A stretch of DNA of 64,000 nucleotides, from contig NZ_SSDF01000090.1 in assembly GCF_004794515.1 (NCBI RefSeq), positions 62,001-126,000 of the forward strand. Reading direction: 5' to 3'. This document shows, piece after piece, positions 43,898 through 52,460 of the stretch; within the stretch, counting starts at the first letter, position 1, and each line of letters begins with the position of its first letter. A model generated the notes under the pieces. It did not search any database, was not told the origin of the DNA, and was given only the letters and a program-made list of their open reading frames with translations. The DNA is from Microbacterium sp. A20 (GTDB lineage Bacteria; Actinomycetota; Actinomycetes; Actinomycetales; Microbacteriaceae). A program made the position numbers and the translations under genes.

Positions 43898-45034
43898 TCA
43901 GCTCCGCGCCGCGCGCACGGACTCCGCGACGACGGGAGCCAGGCGCTCGGGTGCGTCCTCAGGCAGCTCCCCCCGACCGAAGGTGAACCGGACGGATGTC
44001 TGGGCCACCTCGGCAGGAACGCCGCACGCGAGGAGCACATGCGAGGGCTCGTCGCTGCCGGCGGCGCACGCCGAGCCGCTCGACGAGATGACACCTCGAC
44101 GCTCCAGCTCCAGCAGCACCGCCTCTCCGCTGGTGCCGGCGAACGTGAAGCTCGCCGTCCCCGGCAGACGGCGCTCGGGGTCGCCGGTGAGCGCGGCCTC
44201 CGGGACGCTGTTCAGCACGCGGGAGATGAACCGTGCAGTGGCAGAACCGACCCGCGCCGCCACGGTCGCCCGCTCCCGTTCCGCGAGTTCCAGTGCGGTC
44301 GCGAGGCCCACGGCCCCGGCGACGTTCTCGGTGCCCGAGCGTCGACCGCGTTCCTGGCCGCCGCCGTGCAGGAGCGGCTCGATGGGAACGCGTCCCCGCA
44401 CGGCCAGTGCGCCGATCCCCTTGGGTGCGCCGAGTTTGTGCCCGGCGATCGACACGGCGTCGGCGCCGAGCTCGTGCAGGGGAAGCCACCCGGCCGACTG
44501 CACGGCGTCGAGGTGCAGAGGCACGCGGGCGGCGCGGGTGACCGCCGACAGCGCCGCCGCATCCTGCACGGTCCCGATCTCATTGTTCGCGTGCCCCACC
44601 GAGACCAGCGCGGTGTCGGGGCGGATCGCCGCGGCGACGGCATTCGGCGCGATCCGCCCACCGGCATCCACCGGCAGCAGGGTCACGTCGACGGAGTGGA
44701 AGCGCCGGAGGTACTCGGCGGACTCCAGGATCGACTCGTGCTCGATGGGGGAGACCACCAGGTGTCGTCGCCCGGCCTCGAGAGCCGCGAGCACGATGCC
44801 CTTGACTGCGAGGTTGTTCGCCTCGGTGCCGCCCGCGGTGAACACGACGTCACCGGCACGCATCCCCAGGAAGCGGGCGACCCGGGCGCGGGCGTCGTCG
44901 AGAGCGCTCGCCGCAGCCTCTCCCGCGGTGTGGTGGCTGGACGGGTTGCCGAACACGCCCGTCAGGTACGGGTGCATGGCCTCGAGCACCTCCGGTCGTA
45001 CCGGGGATGTCGCGGCATGGTCGAGGTAGAGCAC
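43898..45034 (-). CDS. nadS: Cysteine desulfurase (NadS-like)
   Basis: A 378-residue PLP enzyme of the NifS/IscS class. The N-terminus is LYLDHAATSPVRPEV, the Schiff-base lysine is in SIAGHKLGAPKG (about residue 197), and the catalytic-cysteine loop is SSGSACAAGSDEPSHVL (about 324-340). It starts five bases after nadC and is the last gene of the nad operon. In Corynebacterium the corresponding nadA-nadC-linked desulfurase NadS supports the Fe-S cluster of NadA; I infer the same role here. Confidence 0.9.
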   Translation of the reverse strand: MLYLDHAATSPVRPEVLEAMHPYLTGVFGNPSSHHTAGEAAASALDDARARVARFLGMRAGDVVFTAGGTEANNLAVKGIVLAALEAGRRHLVVSPIEHESILESAEYLRRFHSVDVTLLPVDAGGRIAPNAVAAAIRPDTALVSVGHANNEIGTVQDAAALSAVTRAARVPLHLDAVQSAGWLPLHELGADAVSIAGHKLGAPKGIGALAVRGRVPIEPLLHGGGQERGRRSGTENVAGAVGLATALELAERERATVAARVGSATARFISRVLNSVPEAALTGDPERRLPGTASFTFAGTSGEAVLLELERRGVISSSGSACAAGSDEPSHVLLACGVPAEVAQTSVRFTFGRGELPEDAPERLAPVVAESVRAARS

Positions 45035-45039
45035 GCTGC

Positions 45040-45891
45040 TCAGTCGATCCGCAGGTCCAGGCCGAGATCGAGCGCGCGTGCCGAGTGGGTCAGCGCGCCG
45101 ACCGAGATCACGTCCACACCTGTGCGCGCGATGTCGCTGACGGTGTCCAGGTTCACGCCTCCCGAGGCTTCGACCGTGGCCCGGTCGCCGATGAGGGCGA
45201 CGCCTTCGCGCAGGTCGTCGAGCGAGAAGTTGTCGAGCAGCACGGTGTGCGCGCCACCGTCGAGGACGGCGGCGATCTGGTCGAGACGGTCTACCTCGAC
45301 GACGACGTGAGTGGTGTGGGGCAGGCGGGACAGCGCCTCTCGCAGCGCCGACGCGAGGTCGAGGCCGGATCGGGTGAGCACGGCGAGATGGTTGTCCTTG
45401 GCCATCACGGCATCGGACAGCGAGTATCGGTGGTTGCTGCCCCCGCCGGAGAGGACGGCGTGCCGCTCGAACGCACGCAGGCCCGGCGTCGTCTTGCGGG
45501 TGTCGGCGATGCGTGCGCGTGTGCCGTCGACAGCCGCGACATAGGCTGCCGTGAGCGTCGCGATGCCGCTCATCCGCTGGGTGAAGTTGAGCGCGACGCG
45601 CTCCGCCGTGAGGATGCTGCGCGCCGACCCGGAGACCGAGGCGAGCACGTCGCCCGCGGTGAACTCATCGCCGTCGCCGACGTGCAGGTCGACGGTCAGA
45701 GTCGGATCGGTGAGCGCGAACGCGGCGGTGAAGACTTCGCCGCCGCTGAAGACTCCCGCCTCGCGGGCGACGAGGTCGGCGGTGGCCGTCGCTTCGGCGG
45801 GGAGCAGCGTCGTGCTGGTGAGGTCCCCCCACGGGGCGTCCTCCTCGAGGGCTGCTCCGACGACGCGGGTGAGGGTGGAACGGGTGAGCAT
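45040..45891 (-). CDS. nadC: Nicotinate-nucleotide pyrophosphorylase (carboxylating)
   Basis: A 283-residue quinolinate phosphoribosyltransferase converting quinolinate and PRPP to nicotinate mononucleotide. It shows EDAPWGDLTSTTL, ALNFTQRMSGIATLT, IADTRKTTPGLRAFERHAVLSGGG and VEVDRLDQI, with EASGGVNLDTV near the C-terminus. It overlaps the nadB stop by one base (TGATG), so all three quinolinate genes are translationally coupled. Confidence 0.95.
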   Translation of the reverse strand: MLTRSTLTRVVGAALEEDAPWGDLTSTTLLPAEATATADLVAREAGVFSGGEVFTAAFALTDPTLTVDLHVGDGDEFTAGDVLASVSGSARSILTAERVALNFTQRMSGIATLTAAYVAAVDGTRARIADTRKTTPGLRAFERHAVLSGGGSNHRYSLSDAVMAKDNHLAVLTRSGLDLASALREALSRLPHTTHVVVEVDRLDQIAAVLDGGAHTVLLDNFSLDDLREGVALIGDRATVEASGGVNLDTVSDIARTGVDVISVGALTHSARALDLGLDLRID

Positions 45892-47417
45892 CAGACGGTC
45901 TCCAGAATCGACGAGCGGGTTCGGACCGGGGCGGCATCTGCCGAAGCTCCGGCATCGACCCTGTGGTGGGCGCCGACCGAGACGGTGCGGTCAAGGGCTG
46001 CTGCGGCAGTGGCCTCGGCCAGGAGAAGCAGGTTCGCGTCTTCGTGCTCGGCGGTCGTGGTCGGCTTCGATGCGGACGCGGCCCATTTGCGCACGGTGGC
46101 CAGTGCGTGTGCGAGGCCGCCGTCGGTACGGAGCAGCCCCACCTGGTCCCACATCAGCTGCTGCAGTGCCGCGCGGCTGAAAGCGGGTGCATCGGATCCA
46201 CGGTCCTCCGCCCGACGCCGCTCGGTGGCAGCGCGCATGGGGGCGGGCACGAGGTGCCAGGGCATCGTCAGGGCTGCTGCGGCTCTCGCGCCGAAGACGG
46301 CTCCTTCGAGCAGCGAGTTGGAAGCCAGTCGGTTCGCCCCGTGCACGCCGGTGCGGGCCACCTCGCCGACCGCGAAGAGACCCGGAATCGTGGTGCGTCC
46401 GTCGAGGTCGGTGACGATGCCGCCCATGAGGTAGTGCGCCGCGGGTGTCACCGGGATCGGCTCGCGCGACCAGTCGAATCCACGCTCCCGCGTCACCCGA
46501 TCGATGGTCGGGAAGCGCTCGGCGAGGGTGTCGGCGCCGAGCATCCTGGCGTCCAATCGCACCGGCCGTCCCTGCGCGGACGCCTGCCGGGCGATGGCCC
46601 GGGAGACGACATCCCGAGGGGCGAGTTCGCCGTCGGGATGGCTGTCGAACGTGAAGCGTCGACCGGCGTCATCGACCAGCGTCGCACCCTCACCGCGCAC
46701 GGCTTCCGAGATAAGGAAGGCCGGACCCGACGCCAGGATCGTCGGATGGAACTGCACGAATTCCAAGTCGGCGACGGCCGCTCCCGCGCGCAGCGCCACG
46801 GCGATGCCGTCGCCGGTGGCGCCGGCCGGATTGGTCGTGTGCGCGTAGAGGTGGCCCGCGCCGCCCGTCGCGAGGATCACCGCGTCGGCGTGGAGCTCGT
46901 CGTTCTCCGCGCCTCGCAGCAGGCGGATGCCGCGCACCGCGCCCTCGGCCACGACCAGTTCGGTGAGCAGAGCATGCTCGACCACGGTGATCGACGTGCG
47001 CCGCACCGCAGCGATCAACGCCGTCGAGATCGCGGCACCGGTGGCGTCCCCGCCCGCGTGCACGATGCGTGCGTGGCGGTGAGCCGCCTCGCGTCCGAGC
47101 TGCAGCGCCCCCTCGGTCGTCCGATCGAACCCGACGCCGCGGGCGATCAGCTCCGCGATCCGCTCCGCCCCCTCGGCCACCAGCACGTCCACCGCCGCGG
47201 GATCCGAGAGCCCGGCACCGGCGTCCATCGTGTCGGCGGCGTGCTGCTGGGCCGAGTCATCCGGTCCGTAGACACCCGCGACGCCGCCTTGGGCGAGCCC
47301 GGTGGACCCGTCGCCGAGCACTCCCTTGGTGACGAGCGTCACCGCGTGCCCGGCCTCGTCCGCATGGAGCGCCGCCGTGAGACCGGCGATGCCCGAACCG
47401 ACGACCAGGATGTTCAT
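45891..47417 (-). CDS. nadB: L-aspartate oxidase
   Basis: A 508-residue flavoprotein oxidising L-aspartate to iminoaspartate. The FAD motif is VVGSGIAGLTAALHA at the N-terminus; GSTGLAQGGVAGV, EGAERIAELIARGVGFDR, EFVQFHPT, TPAAHYLMGGI and GEVARTGVHGANRLASNSLLEG are all family signatures. The N-terminal ATG overlaps the nadA stop by 4 bases. A complete nadB here shows that this organism uses the aspartate oxidase route. Confidence 0.95.
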   Translation of the reverse strand: MNILVVGSGIAGLTAALHADEAGHAVTLVTKGVLGDGSTGLAQGGVAGVYGPDDSAQQHAADTMDAGAGLSDPAAVDVLVAEGAERIAELIARGVGFDRTTEGALQLGREAAHRHARIVHAGGDATGAAISTALIAAVRRTSITVVEHALLTELVVAEGAVRGIRLLRGAENDELHADAVILATGGAGHLYAHTTNPAGATGDGIAVALRAGAAVADLEFVQFHPTILASGPAFLISEAVRGEGATLVDDAGRRFTFDSHPDGELAPRDVVSRAIARQASAQGRPVRLDARMLGADTLAERFPTIDRVTRERGFDWSREPIPVTPAAHYLMGGIVTDLDGRTTIPGLFAVGEVARTGVHGANRLASNSLLEGAVFGARAAAALTMPWHLVPAPMRAATERRRAEDRGSDAPAFSRAALQQLMWDQVGLLRTDGGLAHALATVRKWAASASKPTTTAEHEDANLLLLAEATAAAALDRTVSVGAHHRVDAGASADAAPVRTRSSILETV

Positions 47418-48751
47418 CGTGTGGCCGCACTCACCGGGGGCTTCGCGGCGAGCATCCGCTCCAGTGCCACGCGGGCGGGATCGGCGACATCGCCGGCGAC
47501 CGTGATCCGGTTCGGCGTACGGCCGGCGACGAGCTCCTCCAGCACCCAGGCCAGGTAGCCCGGGTGGATGCGGTACATCGTGGAGCAGGGGCAGACGACC
47601 GGGTCCAGGCAGAAGATCTCGTGCTGCGGGTACTGGGCCGCCAGTCGGCGCACGAGGTTGATCTCGGTGCCGATGGCGAACGTCGTGGGTTCGGTCGCGG
47701 AGTCGATCGCGCGACGGATGTATTCGGTCGAGCCGGCTTCGTCCGCCGCGTCGACGACCTCCATAGGGCACTCCGGGTGCACGATGACCCGCACGCCGGG
47801 GTGGTCGGCACGGGCCTGGTCGATCTGCCCCACGGTGAAGCGGCGGTGCACGGAGCAGAAGCCGTGCCACAGGATCACCCGGGAATCGACCAGCTCGGCC
47901 GCCGAGGAGCCGCCGAGCGCTCGCCGCGGGTTCCACATCGGCATCTGCTCGAGCGGCACGCCCATCGCCTTGGCGGTGTTGCGCCCCAGGTGCTGATCGG
48001 GGAAGAACAGCACCCGCCGCCCCCGCTCGAACGCCCACTCGAGCACGGTCTGGGCGTTGGACGAGGTGCACACGATCCCGCCGTGCCGTCCGACGAAGCC
48101 CTTGATCGCCGCCGAGGAGTTCATGTACGTGACGGGGATCACGGGCACGCGGCCGTCCGCGTCGGGGGTGTCGAGGTCGCCGAGGACGTCTGCGAGCTGC
48201 TCCCAGCACTCCTCGACCTGGTCGATGTCGGCCATGTCCGCCATCGAGCACCCGGCAGCGAGGTTGGGAAGTATCACCGCTTGGTCAGGATGTGAGAGCA
48301 GATCGGCGGTCTCGGCCATGAAGTGCACGCCGCAGAACACGATCGCCTCGGCGTCGGCTCGCCCCTTGGCCGCTGTGGCGAGCTGGAAGGAGTCGCCGAC
48401 GTAGTCCGCATGCCGGACGACCTCTTCGCGCTGATAGAAGTGGCCCAGGATCACGACCCGGTCGCCGAGTGTGGTCTTCGCCGCGCGGATGCGGGCATCG
48501 AGCTCGTCCTCCGAAGCCTCCCGATACTTGACAGGGAGCTCGCCCTGTCGAGGGGATCCCGTGGGGATCACATCACCCATCGATGAGCCTGGGCCGTATC
48601 CGGGGCGGGAGTCGAAGTCCCACGGTCCCGCGGCCAGGTCGGTCGCGCAGGTGGCGTCGGTGGATGCGCCGCCGACGATGGCTTGGATCGCGTGGTCCAC
48701 CGAGGCGTCCAGCGGCGGGACGGCGGGAGCGGGGACGAAGGTGATGCTCAT
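47414..48751 (-). CDS. nadA: Quinolinate synthase A
   Basis: A 445-residue [4Fe-4S] enzyme condensing iminoaspartate with dihydroxyacetone phosphate. It shows VILGHFYQREEVVRHADYVGDSF, VFCGVHFMAETA (first cluster Cys), NLAAGCSMADMA, TYMNSSAAIKGFVGRHGGIVCTSSNA, FFPDQHLGRNTA, VHPECPMEVV and LDPVVCPCSTMY (last cluster Cys). About 80 extra N-terminal residues are typical of the longer actinobacterial form. It overlaps the upstream NUDIX regulator gene and nadB by 4 bases each. Confidence 0.95.
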   Translation of the reverse strand: MSITFVPAPAVPPLDASVDHAIQAIVGGASTDATCATDLAAGPWDFDSRPGYGPGSSMGDVIPTGSPRQGELPVKYREASEDELDARIRAAKTTLGDRVVILGHFYQREEVVRHADYVGDSFQLATAAKGRADAEAIVFCGVHFMAETADLLSHPDQAVILPNLAAGCSMADMADIDQVEECWEQLADVLGDLDTPDADGRVPVIPVTYMNSSAAIKGFVGRHGGIVCTSSNAQTVLEWAFERGRRVLFFPDQHLGRNTAKAMGVPLEQMPMWNPRRALGGSSAAELVDSRVILWHGFCSVHRRFTVGQIDQARADHPGVRVIVHPECPMEVVDAADEAGSTEYIRRAIDSATEPTTFAIGTEINLVRRLAAQYPQHEIFCLDPVVCPCSTMYRIHPGYLAWVLEELVAGRTPNRITVAGDVADPARVALERMLAAKPPVSAATR

Positions 48752-49464
48752 CGGGTGCTCGTTTCTTCGGGTCCGAGGGGGCCGCGGTCGGCCAGCTCGA
48801 CATCGGTGTTGTCGCGGTACAGACGTGCAGGACGGTGGTTCCCCGTGCGGAAGCGGTCGGTGGGGAGCAGATTTCCGGCGGATTCCACCTGGCGGCGGAA
48901 GTTGGCGGGGTCGAGGCTCTTGCCGAGGATCGACTCATACGCCTCACGCAGTTCGGCCAGGGTGAACTCGGCGGGCAGGAAGCCTCGCGCGACACGGCTG
49001 TAGCCGACCTTGTTGCGCAGGCGCCACAGGGCGTACTCGACGATCTTGGCGTGGTCGAAGGCCAGCTGCGGCAGCTGATCGATGTCGAACCAGCGCACGT
49101 TCTCGGGGGCGCGGCCGGATGCGCGATGGGCGGCTATCTGTGCGGTCACGTCATCCTGACGCAGCAGCGCCCAGTAGACGATCGAGACGACCCGGGTGGG
49201 GGAGCGGTCGACCGCTCCGAACGCGTAGAGCTGTTCCAGGTAGCTGGGGGCGAGTCCGGTCGTCTCCGCGAGGGTGCGCGCAGCGGCGTCGACGGGGGAT
49301 TCGGTCGCCGTGAGCCAGCCCCCGGGAAGCGCCCATTGGTCGGCGAAGGGCTCACGGGTGCGCAGGACGAGGGGCAGCGCGAGGACCGCGCGTGCGTCGT
49401 CGGTGCGACGCAGCGTGAGGATGACCGTCGAGACGGCCACCCGGATCTCCTCGCTTCGAGTCAT
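48748..49464 (-). CDS. NUDIX-type regulator of NAD biosynthesis (NrtR/NdnR-like)
   Basis: A 238-residue protein. An N-terminal NUDIX-like domain (about residues 5-140) has GGWLTATESPVDAAARTLAETTGL, a degenerate NUDIX box (standard GX5EX7REUXEEXGU lacks most acidic residues), so hydrolysis is unlikely. The C-terminal winged helix (about 150-225) has GFLPAEFTLAELREAYESILG and NFRRQVE, the NrtR DNA-binding part. It is the first gene of the operon with nadA, nadB, nadC and nadS, as ndnR is in Corynebacterium. I chose the ATG at 49464, with GGAGG upstream. Confidence 0.9.
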   Translation of the reverse strand: MTRSEEIRVAVSTVILTLRRTDDARAVLALPLVLRTREPFADQWALPGGWLTATESPVDAAARTLAETTGLAPSYLEQLYAFGAVDRSPTRVVSIVYWALLRQDDVTAQIAAHRASGRAPENVRWFDIDQLPQLAFDHAKIVEYALWRLRNKVGYSRVARGFLPAEFTLAELREAYESILGKSLDPANFRRQVESAGNLLPTDRFRTGNHRPARLYRDNTDVELADRGPLGPEETSTR

Positions 49465-49489
49465 AGACACCTTAACCTCCGTGATCGAT

Positions 49490-49512
49490 CTTAGTGTCAT
49501 GGAGACCCTTAG
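49490..49512 (-). promoter_or_regulatory. Candidate operator of the nad operon
   Basis: CTTAGTGTC-ATGGA-GACCCTTAG: 9-base arms, 7 of 9 pairs complementary, 26 to 48 bases upstream of the regulator start. Its left arm overlaps TAAGAT (minus strand, 49488-49493), a plausible -10 of the operon. CTTAGTGT also repeats directly at 49508-49515. Position and size fit autoregulation by the NUDIX-type regulator. Confidence 0.5.
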
Positions 49513-49590
49513 TGTGCGCATATGACGGATTCCGACGTCGAGGCCGAAACGTTATCTCGCGCGCTCCGGGAGGGTTGTCTACCCGCATGC

Positions 49591-49621
49591 GGGTTTGTTA
49601 GGTTACTGTCCTAACAAACCC
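49591..49621. promoter_or_regulatory. 12-base inverted repeat upstream of the first solute-binding protein gene
   Basis: GGGTTTGTTAGG (49591-49602), a 7-base spacer, and its exact complement CCTAACAAACCC (49610-49621). It overlaps a possible promoter TTGTCT (49575-49580), 18 bases, TAGGTT (49599-49604), so it is a candidate operator controlling the importer operon. The palindromic CCCGCATGCGGG just upstream (49582-49593) overlaps its left arm. Confidence 0.5.
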
Positions 49622-49735
49622 CCTCCGGGGAGAGGCCGATCGGTCTCCTCCTGGGCCCACGAACCCCACAGTCGGGGTTCCGCTCCACCTGGAGCGATCC
49701 CTCCTGCAGTGCAGCACCGAGAGGAAACAAGAGAA
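49622..49735 (+). other. Structured leader of the first importer operon
   Basis: The leader contains two perfect hairpins, GAACCCC/GGGGTTC (49661-49680) and CGCTCCA/TGGAGCG (49681-49696), placed back to back, followed by GAGAGGAAAC as a ribosome site. It may simply stabilise the message; no known riboswitch was recognised. Confidence 0.4.
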
Positions 49736-51424
49736 ATGATCCGAAACGGAAAGCGCAGAATCGCGCTCACCGCGATCGCCGGAGCATCCGTCCTCGCCAT
49801 GGGCCTCACCGCCTGCGGCTCCGGCGGCGGCGACGACGGCAACGCCGACAGCGACCGTGCCCTTCGCGTCTGGGCCGGCAGCCAGACCCCGATCACCGCG
49901 AACTACAACCCGTTCGCGCCGACCGTGCTCCACGGTGCGCTCGGCCCCATCTACGAGCCGCTGTTCTTCTACAACAAGACGGCCGACACCGAGCCCGTCG
50001 GCCTGATCGGCGACACCTTCGAATACAACGAGGACGGCACGGTGATCACGATCGCCATCAAGCCCGACCTCAAGTGGAGTGACGGGGAGCCGCTCACCGC
50101 GAAGGACGTCGCGTTCTCGTTCAAGTACGAGGCGAACAACCCTGAGGGCAACGGTCTCGTCTCGGCTGAGGCCACCGACGACACCACCGTCGTGCTGACG
50201 TACTCGTCCGCGCAGTACACGACCGAGTTCCAGCGTCTCGGCTCGACCTACATCCTCCCCGAGCACATCTGGGCCGACGTCACAGACTTCGCGAACTTCG
50301 CCAACGAGGAACCCGTCGGCTCGGGCGCATACGTCGTCGAGAAGACGACCAGCGAGTCGTACACCATCGTCGCGAACGAGAACTTCCGCGACGCCGACAA
50401 GCTCGGGGTCAAGAAGGTCCAGTACATCGCTGTCGACAACAACCAGACCGCGCAGGACCTGCTCGCCGCCGGCGAGCTCGACTGGACCGGCATGTTCATC
50501 CCGAACCCCGACGATGTGACGGGCAACGGGAAGATCGACTGGATCAACACGCCGCAGGACCCGACCGTGCTGTACACCTGCTCGAACGCGGAGCTCGGCT
50601 GCACCGGTCCGCAGACCGACGTCGCCGTGCGTCAGGCGCTCAACCTGGCGATCGACCGCGCCACCATCAAGGACAAGGCGTTCGTCGGGCTCACCGGTGA
50701 CATCTCGCCGACGTACGCTCTGCTGCCGCGCGACGAGAAGTGGGTCGCGGACCCCGCCAACGAGGTCAGCCCGCAGGAGGCGAACGTCGCCGAAGCCGAC
50801 GCGATCCTCGAGGCCGCGGGTTACACGAAGGACGGCGACTTCTACGCGAAGGGCGGCGTGCCGCTCGAGCTCACGCTGACCTCGGTCGACGGCTGGACGG
50901 ACTACAACGACGCCGCGAAGCTGATCGCCGAGCAGGCGGCCGCAGCCGGCATCAAGATCAACGTCTCGACCGTGCAGTGGCAGGAGTTCTCCGACTCCCG
51001 CCAGGGTGGCGACTTCCAGCTCATCGTCGGCGGCATGATCGGCACGTCGGTGGCAGACCCCTTCCAGATCTACCGTGACTGGTTCGGCGGCACCGAGGTG
51101 CAGTCGACGAGCCCCGTGGGCACCGAGGTCCCGGCCGGACGCTGGAACTTCAGCCGCTACAACAACCCGACGGTCGATGCTGCCGTGCAGGCCGCGATCA
51201 GCACCGATGACGAGGCGGAGAAGAAGGAGCTCTACGGCACGATCCAGACCGAGATCGTCCGTGACCTGCCCTACATCCCGCTCGTGATCAACGCGACCCA
51301 GACCTTCTACAACACGAAGGACTTCACGGGTTGGCCGACGGAGGAGGACCTCTACGCCTTCCCGCCGTCCTGGGGTGCGATCGCGGCAGGCTACGTCCTG
51401 ACGCAGCTGCAGCCAGCCAAGTAG
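49736..51424 (+). CDS. ABC transporter solute-binding lipoprotein, family 5
   Basis: A 562-residue precursor. A basic start and hydrophobic core end in the lipobox GLTAC (C27), so the mature protein is anchored outside the membrane. The family 5 (DppA/OppA/CebE-like) fold is visible: YEPLFFYNK, IKPDLKWSDGEPLTAKDVAFSFKYEAN, VGSGAYVVEK, VRQALNLAIDRATIKDKAF and the late DLPYIPLVINATQTFYN. Bound ligand may be a peptide or an oligosaccharide. First gene of a five-gene import operon. Confidence 0.92.
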   Translation: MIRNGKRRIALTAIAGASVLAMGLTACGSGGGDDGNADSDRALRVWAGSQTPITANYNPFAPTVLHGALGPIYEPLFFYNKTADTEPVGLIGDTFEYNEDGTVITIAIKPDLKWSDGEPLTAKDVAFSFKYEANNPEGNGLVSAEATDDTTVVLTYSSAQYTTEFQRLGSTYILPEHIWADVTDFANFANEEPVGSGAYVVEKTTSESYTIVANENFRDADKLGVKKVQYIAVDNNQTAQDLLAAGELDWTGMFIPNPDDVTGNGKIDWINTPQDPTVLYTCSNAELGCTGPQTDVAVRQALNLAIDRATIKDKAFVGLTGDISPTYALLPRDEKWVADPANEVSPQEANVAEADAILEAAGYTKDGDFYAKGGVPLELTLTSVDGWTDYNDAAKLIAEQAAAAGIKINVSTVQWQEFSDSRQGGDFQLIVGGMIGTSVADPFQIYRDWFGGTEVQSTSPVGTEVPAGRWNFSRYNNPTVDAAVQAAISTDDEAEKKELYGTIQTEIVRDLPYIPLVINATQTFYNTKDFTGWPTEEDLYAFPPSWGAIAAGYVLTQLQPAK

Positions 51425-51464
51425 TCGAGAGGAGACGGGAAGCAGGAAGTCAGGAAAGAGTGAC

Positions 51465-52460
51465 ATGAAGTTCTATGCACGAAGAATCGGGTTCTACGCG
51501 TTCACGCTGTGGGCCGCGATCTCTCTCAACTTCCTGCTTCCCCGTCTCATGCCGGGGAACCCCGCCGACATCATGATCGCCAAGATGCAGCGGGCGGGCG
51601 GCGAGATCTCCGAGACGACGATCCGCAACATCAAGCTCCTGCTGGGTGGCGACGACTCCTCGCTCTGGGATCAGTACCTCGCGTACTGGGGCCGCATGTT
51701 CCGCGGTGACCTCGGGATCTCGGTCACGAAGTACCCGACGCCGGTGACCGAGCTCATCGCCGGAGCGCTGCCCTGGACACTCGTCCTGGTCGGCACGGCG
51801 ACGGTCATCTCGTTCGTCCTCGGCGTCGCCCTCGGTGCCTGGGCCGGATGGAAACGGGGCACCTGGGTCGACCACGTCATCCCCGCGACCACCGTGCTGC
51901 AGTCCATCCCGTACTTCTGGTTGGCGCTGATCCTGGTCTCGGTCTTCGCGGTCGGCCTCGGCTGGTTCCCGATCTTCGGGGGCTACGACGTGTTCGACTT
52001 CCCCGACGGGCCGGAGCCCACGTGGGCCTTCTTCTCCGACGCGCTGGCGCACTCGCTCCTCCCGGCGATCACGATCGTGATCAGCTCCGTGGGCGGCTGG
52101 CTGTTCGGCATGCGCAACATGATGGTGGCCACACTCGCCGAGGACTACGTCCTCACCGCCGAGGCCAAGGGCCTTCGCCACCGTCGCATCATGACGACCT
52201 ACGCCGCACGGAACGCGGCCATCCCGTCGATCGCGGGATTCTCGATCACGCTCGGCTTCGTCGTCTCGGGCTCCATCGTCATGGAGCAGGTGTTCACGTA
52301 TCCCGGCATCGGCAAGCTGATGTTCCAGGCCGTCACGAACAACGACTACGCACTCATGCAGGGCCTGTTCCTGGTGATCACCATCACGGTGCTCGCCGCC
52401 AACTTCTTCATGGACCTCGTCTATGGCTTCATCGACCCGAGGGCGCGCCAGAATGTCTGA
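51465..52460 (+). CDS. ABC transporter permease, DppB type
   Basis: A 331-residue inner-membrane permease with about six helices. The N-terminus has FLLPRLMPGNPADIM, a family hallmark, and the EAA coupling loop reads LTAEAKGLRHRRIMTTYAARNAAIP. A long periplasmic-side loop (about residues 50-95) is typical. It partners the next permease, whose start overlaps by 8 bases. Confidence 0.93.
   Translation: MKFYARRIGFYAFTLWAAISLNFLLPRLMPGNPADIMIAKMQRAGGEISETTIRNIKLLLGGDDSSLWDQYLAYWGRMFRGDLGISVTKYPTPVTELIAGALPWTLVLVGTATVISFVLGVALGAWAGWKRGTWVDHVIPATTVLQSIPYFWLALILVSVFAVGLGWFPIFGGYDVFDFPDGPEPTWAFFSDALAHSLLPAITIVISSVGGWLFGMRNMMVATLAEDYVLTAEAKGLRHRRIMTTYAARNAAIPSIAGFSITLGFVVSGSIVMEQVFTYPGIGKLMFQAVTNNDYALMQGLFLVITITVLAANFFMDLVYGFIDPRARQNV

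Noticed and set aside
49598..51466. A 622-codon open frame on the strand opposite the first solute-binding protein gene
   Set aside because: The protein is Arg/Val/Gly/Asp-rich without family motifs and is the expected antisense shadow of a very GC-rich gene. The same holds for long antisense frames opposite the lactone oxidase gene, gcvP and the permease genes.
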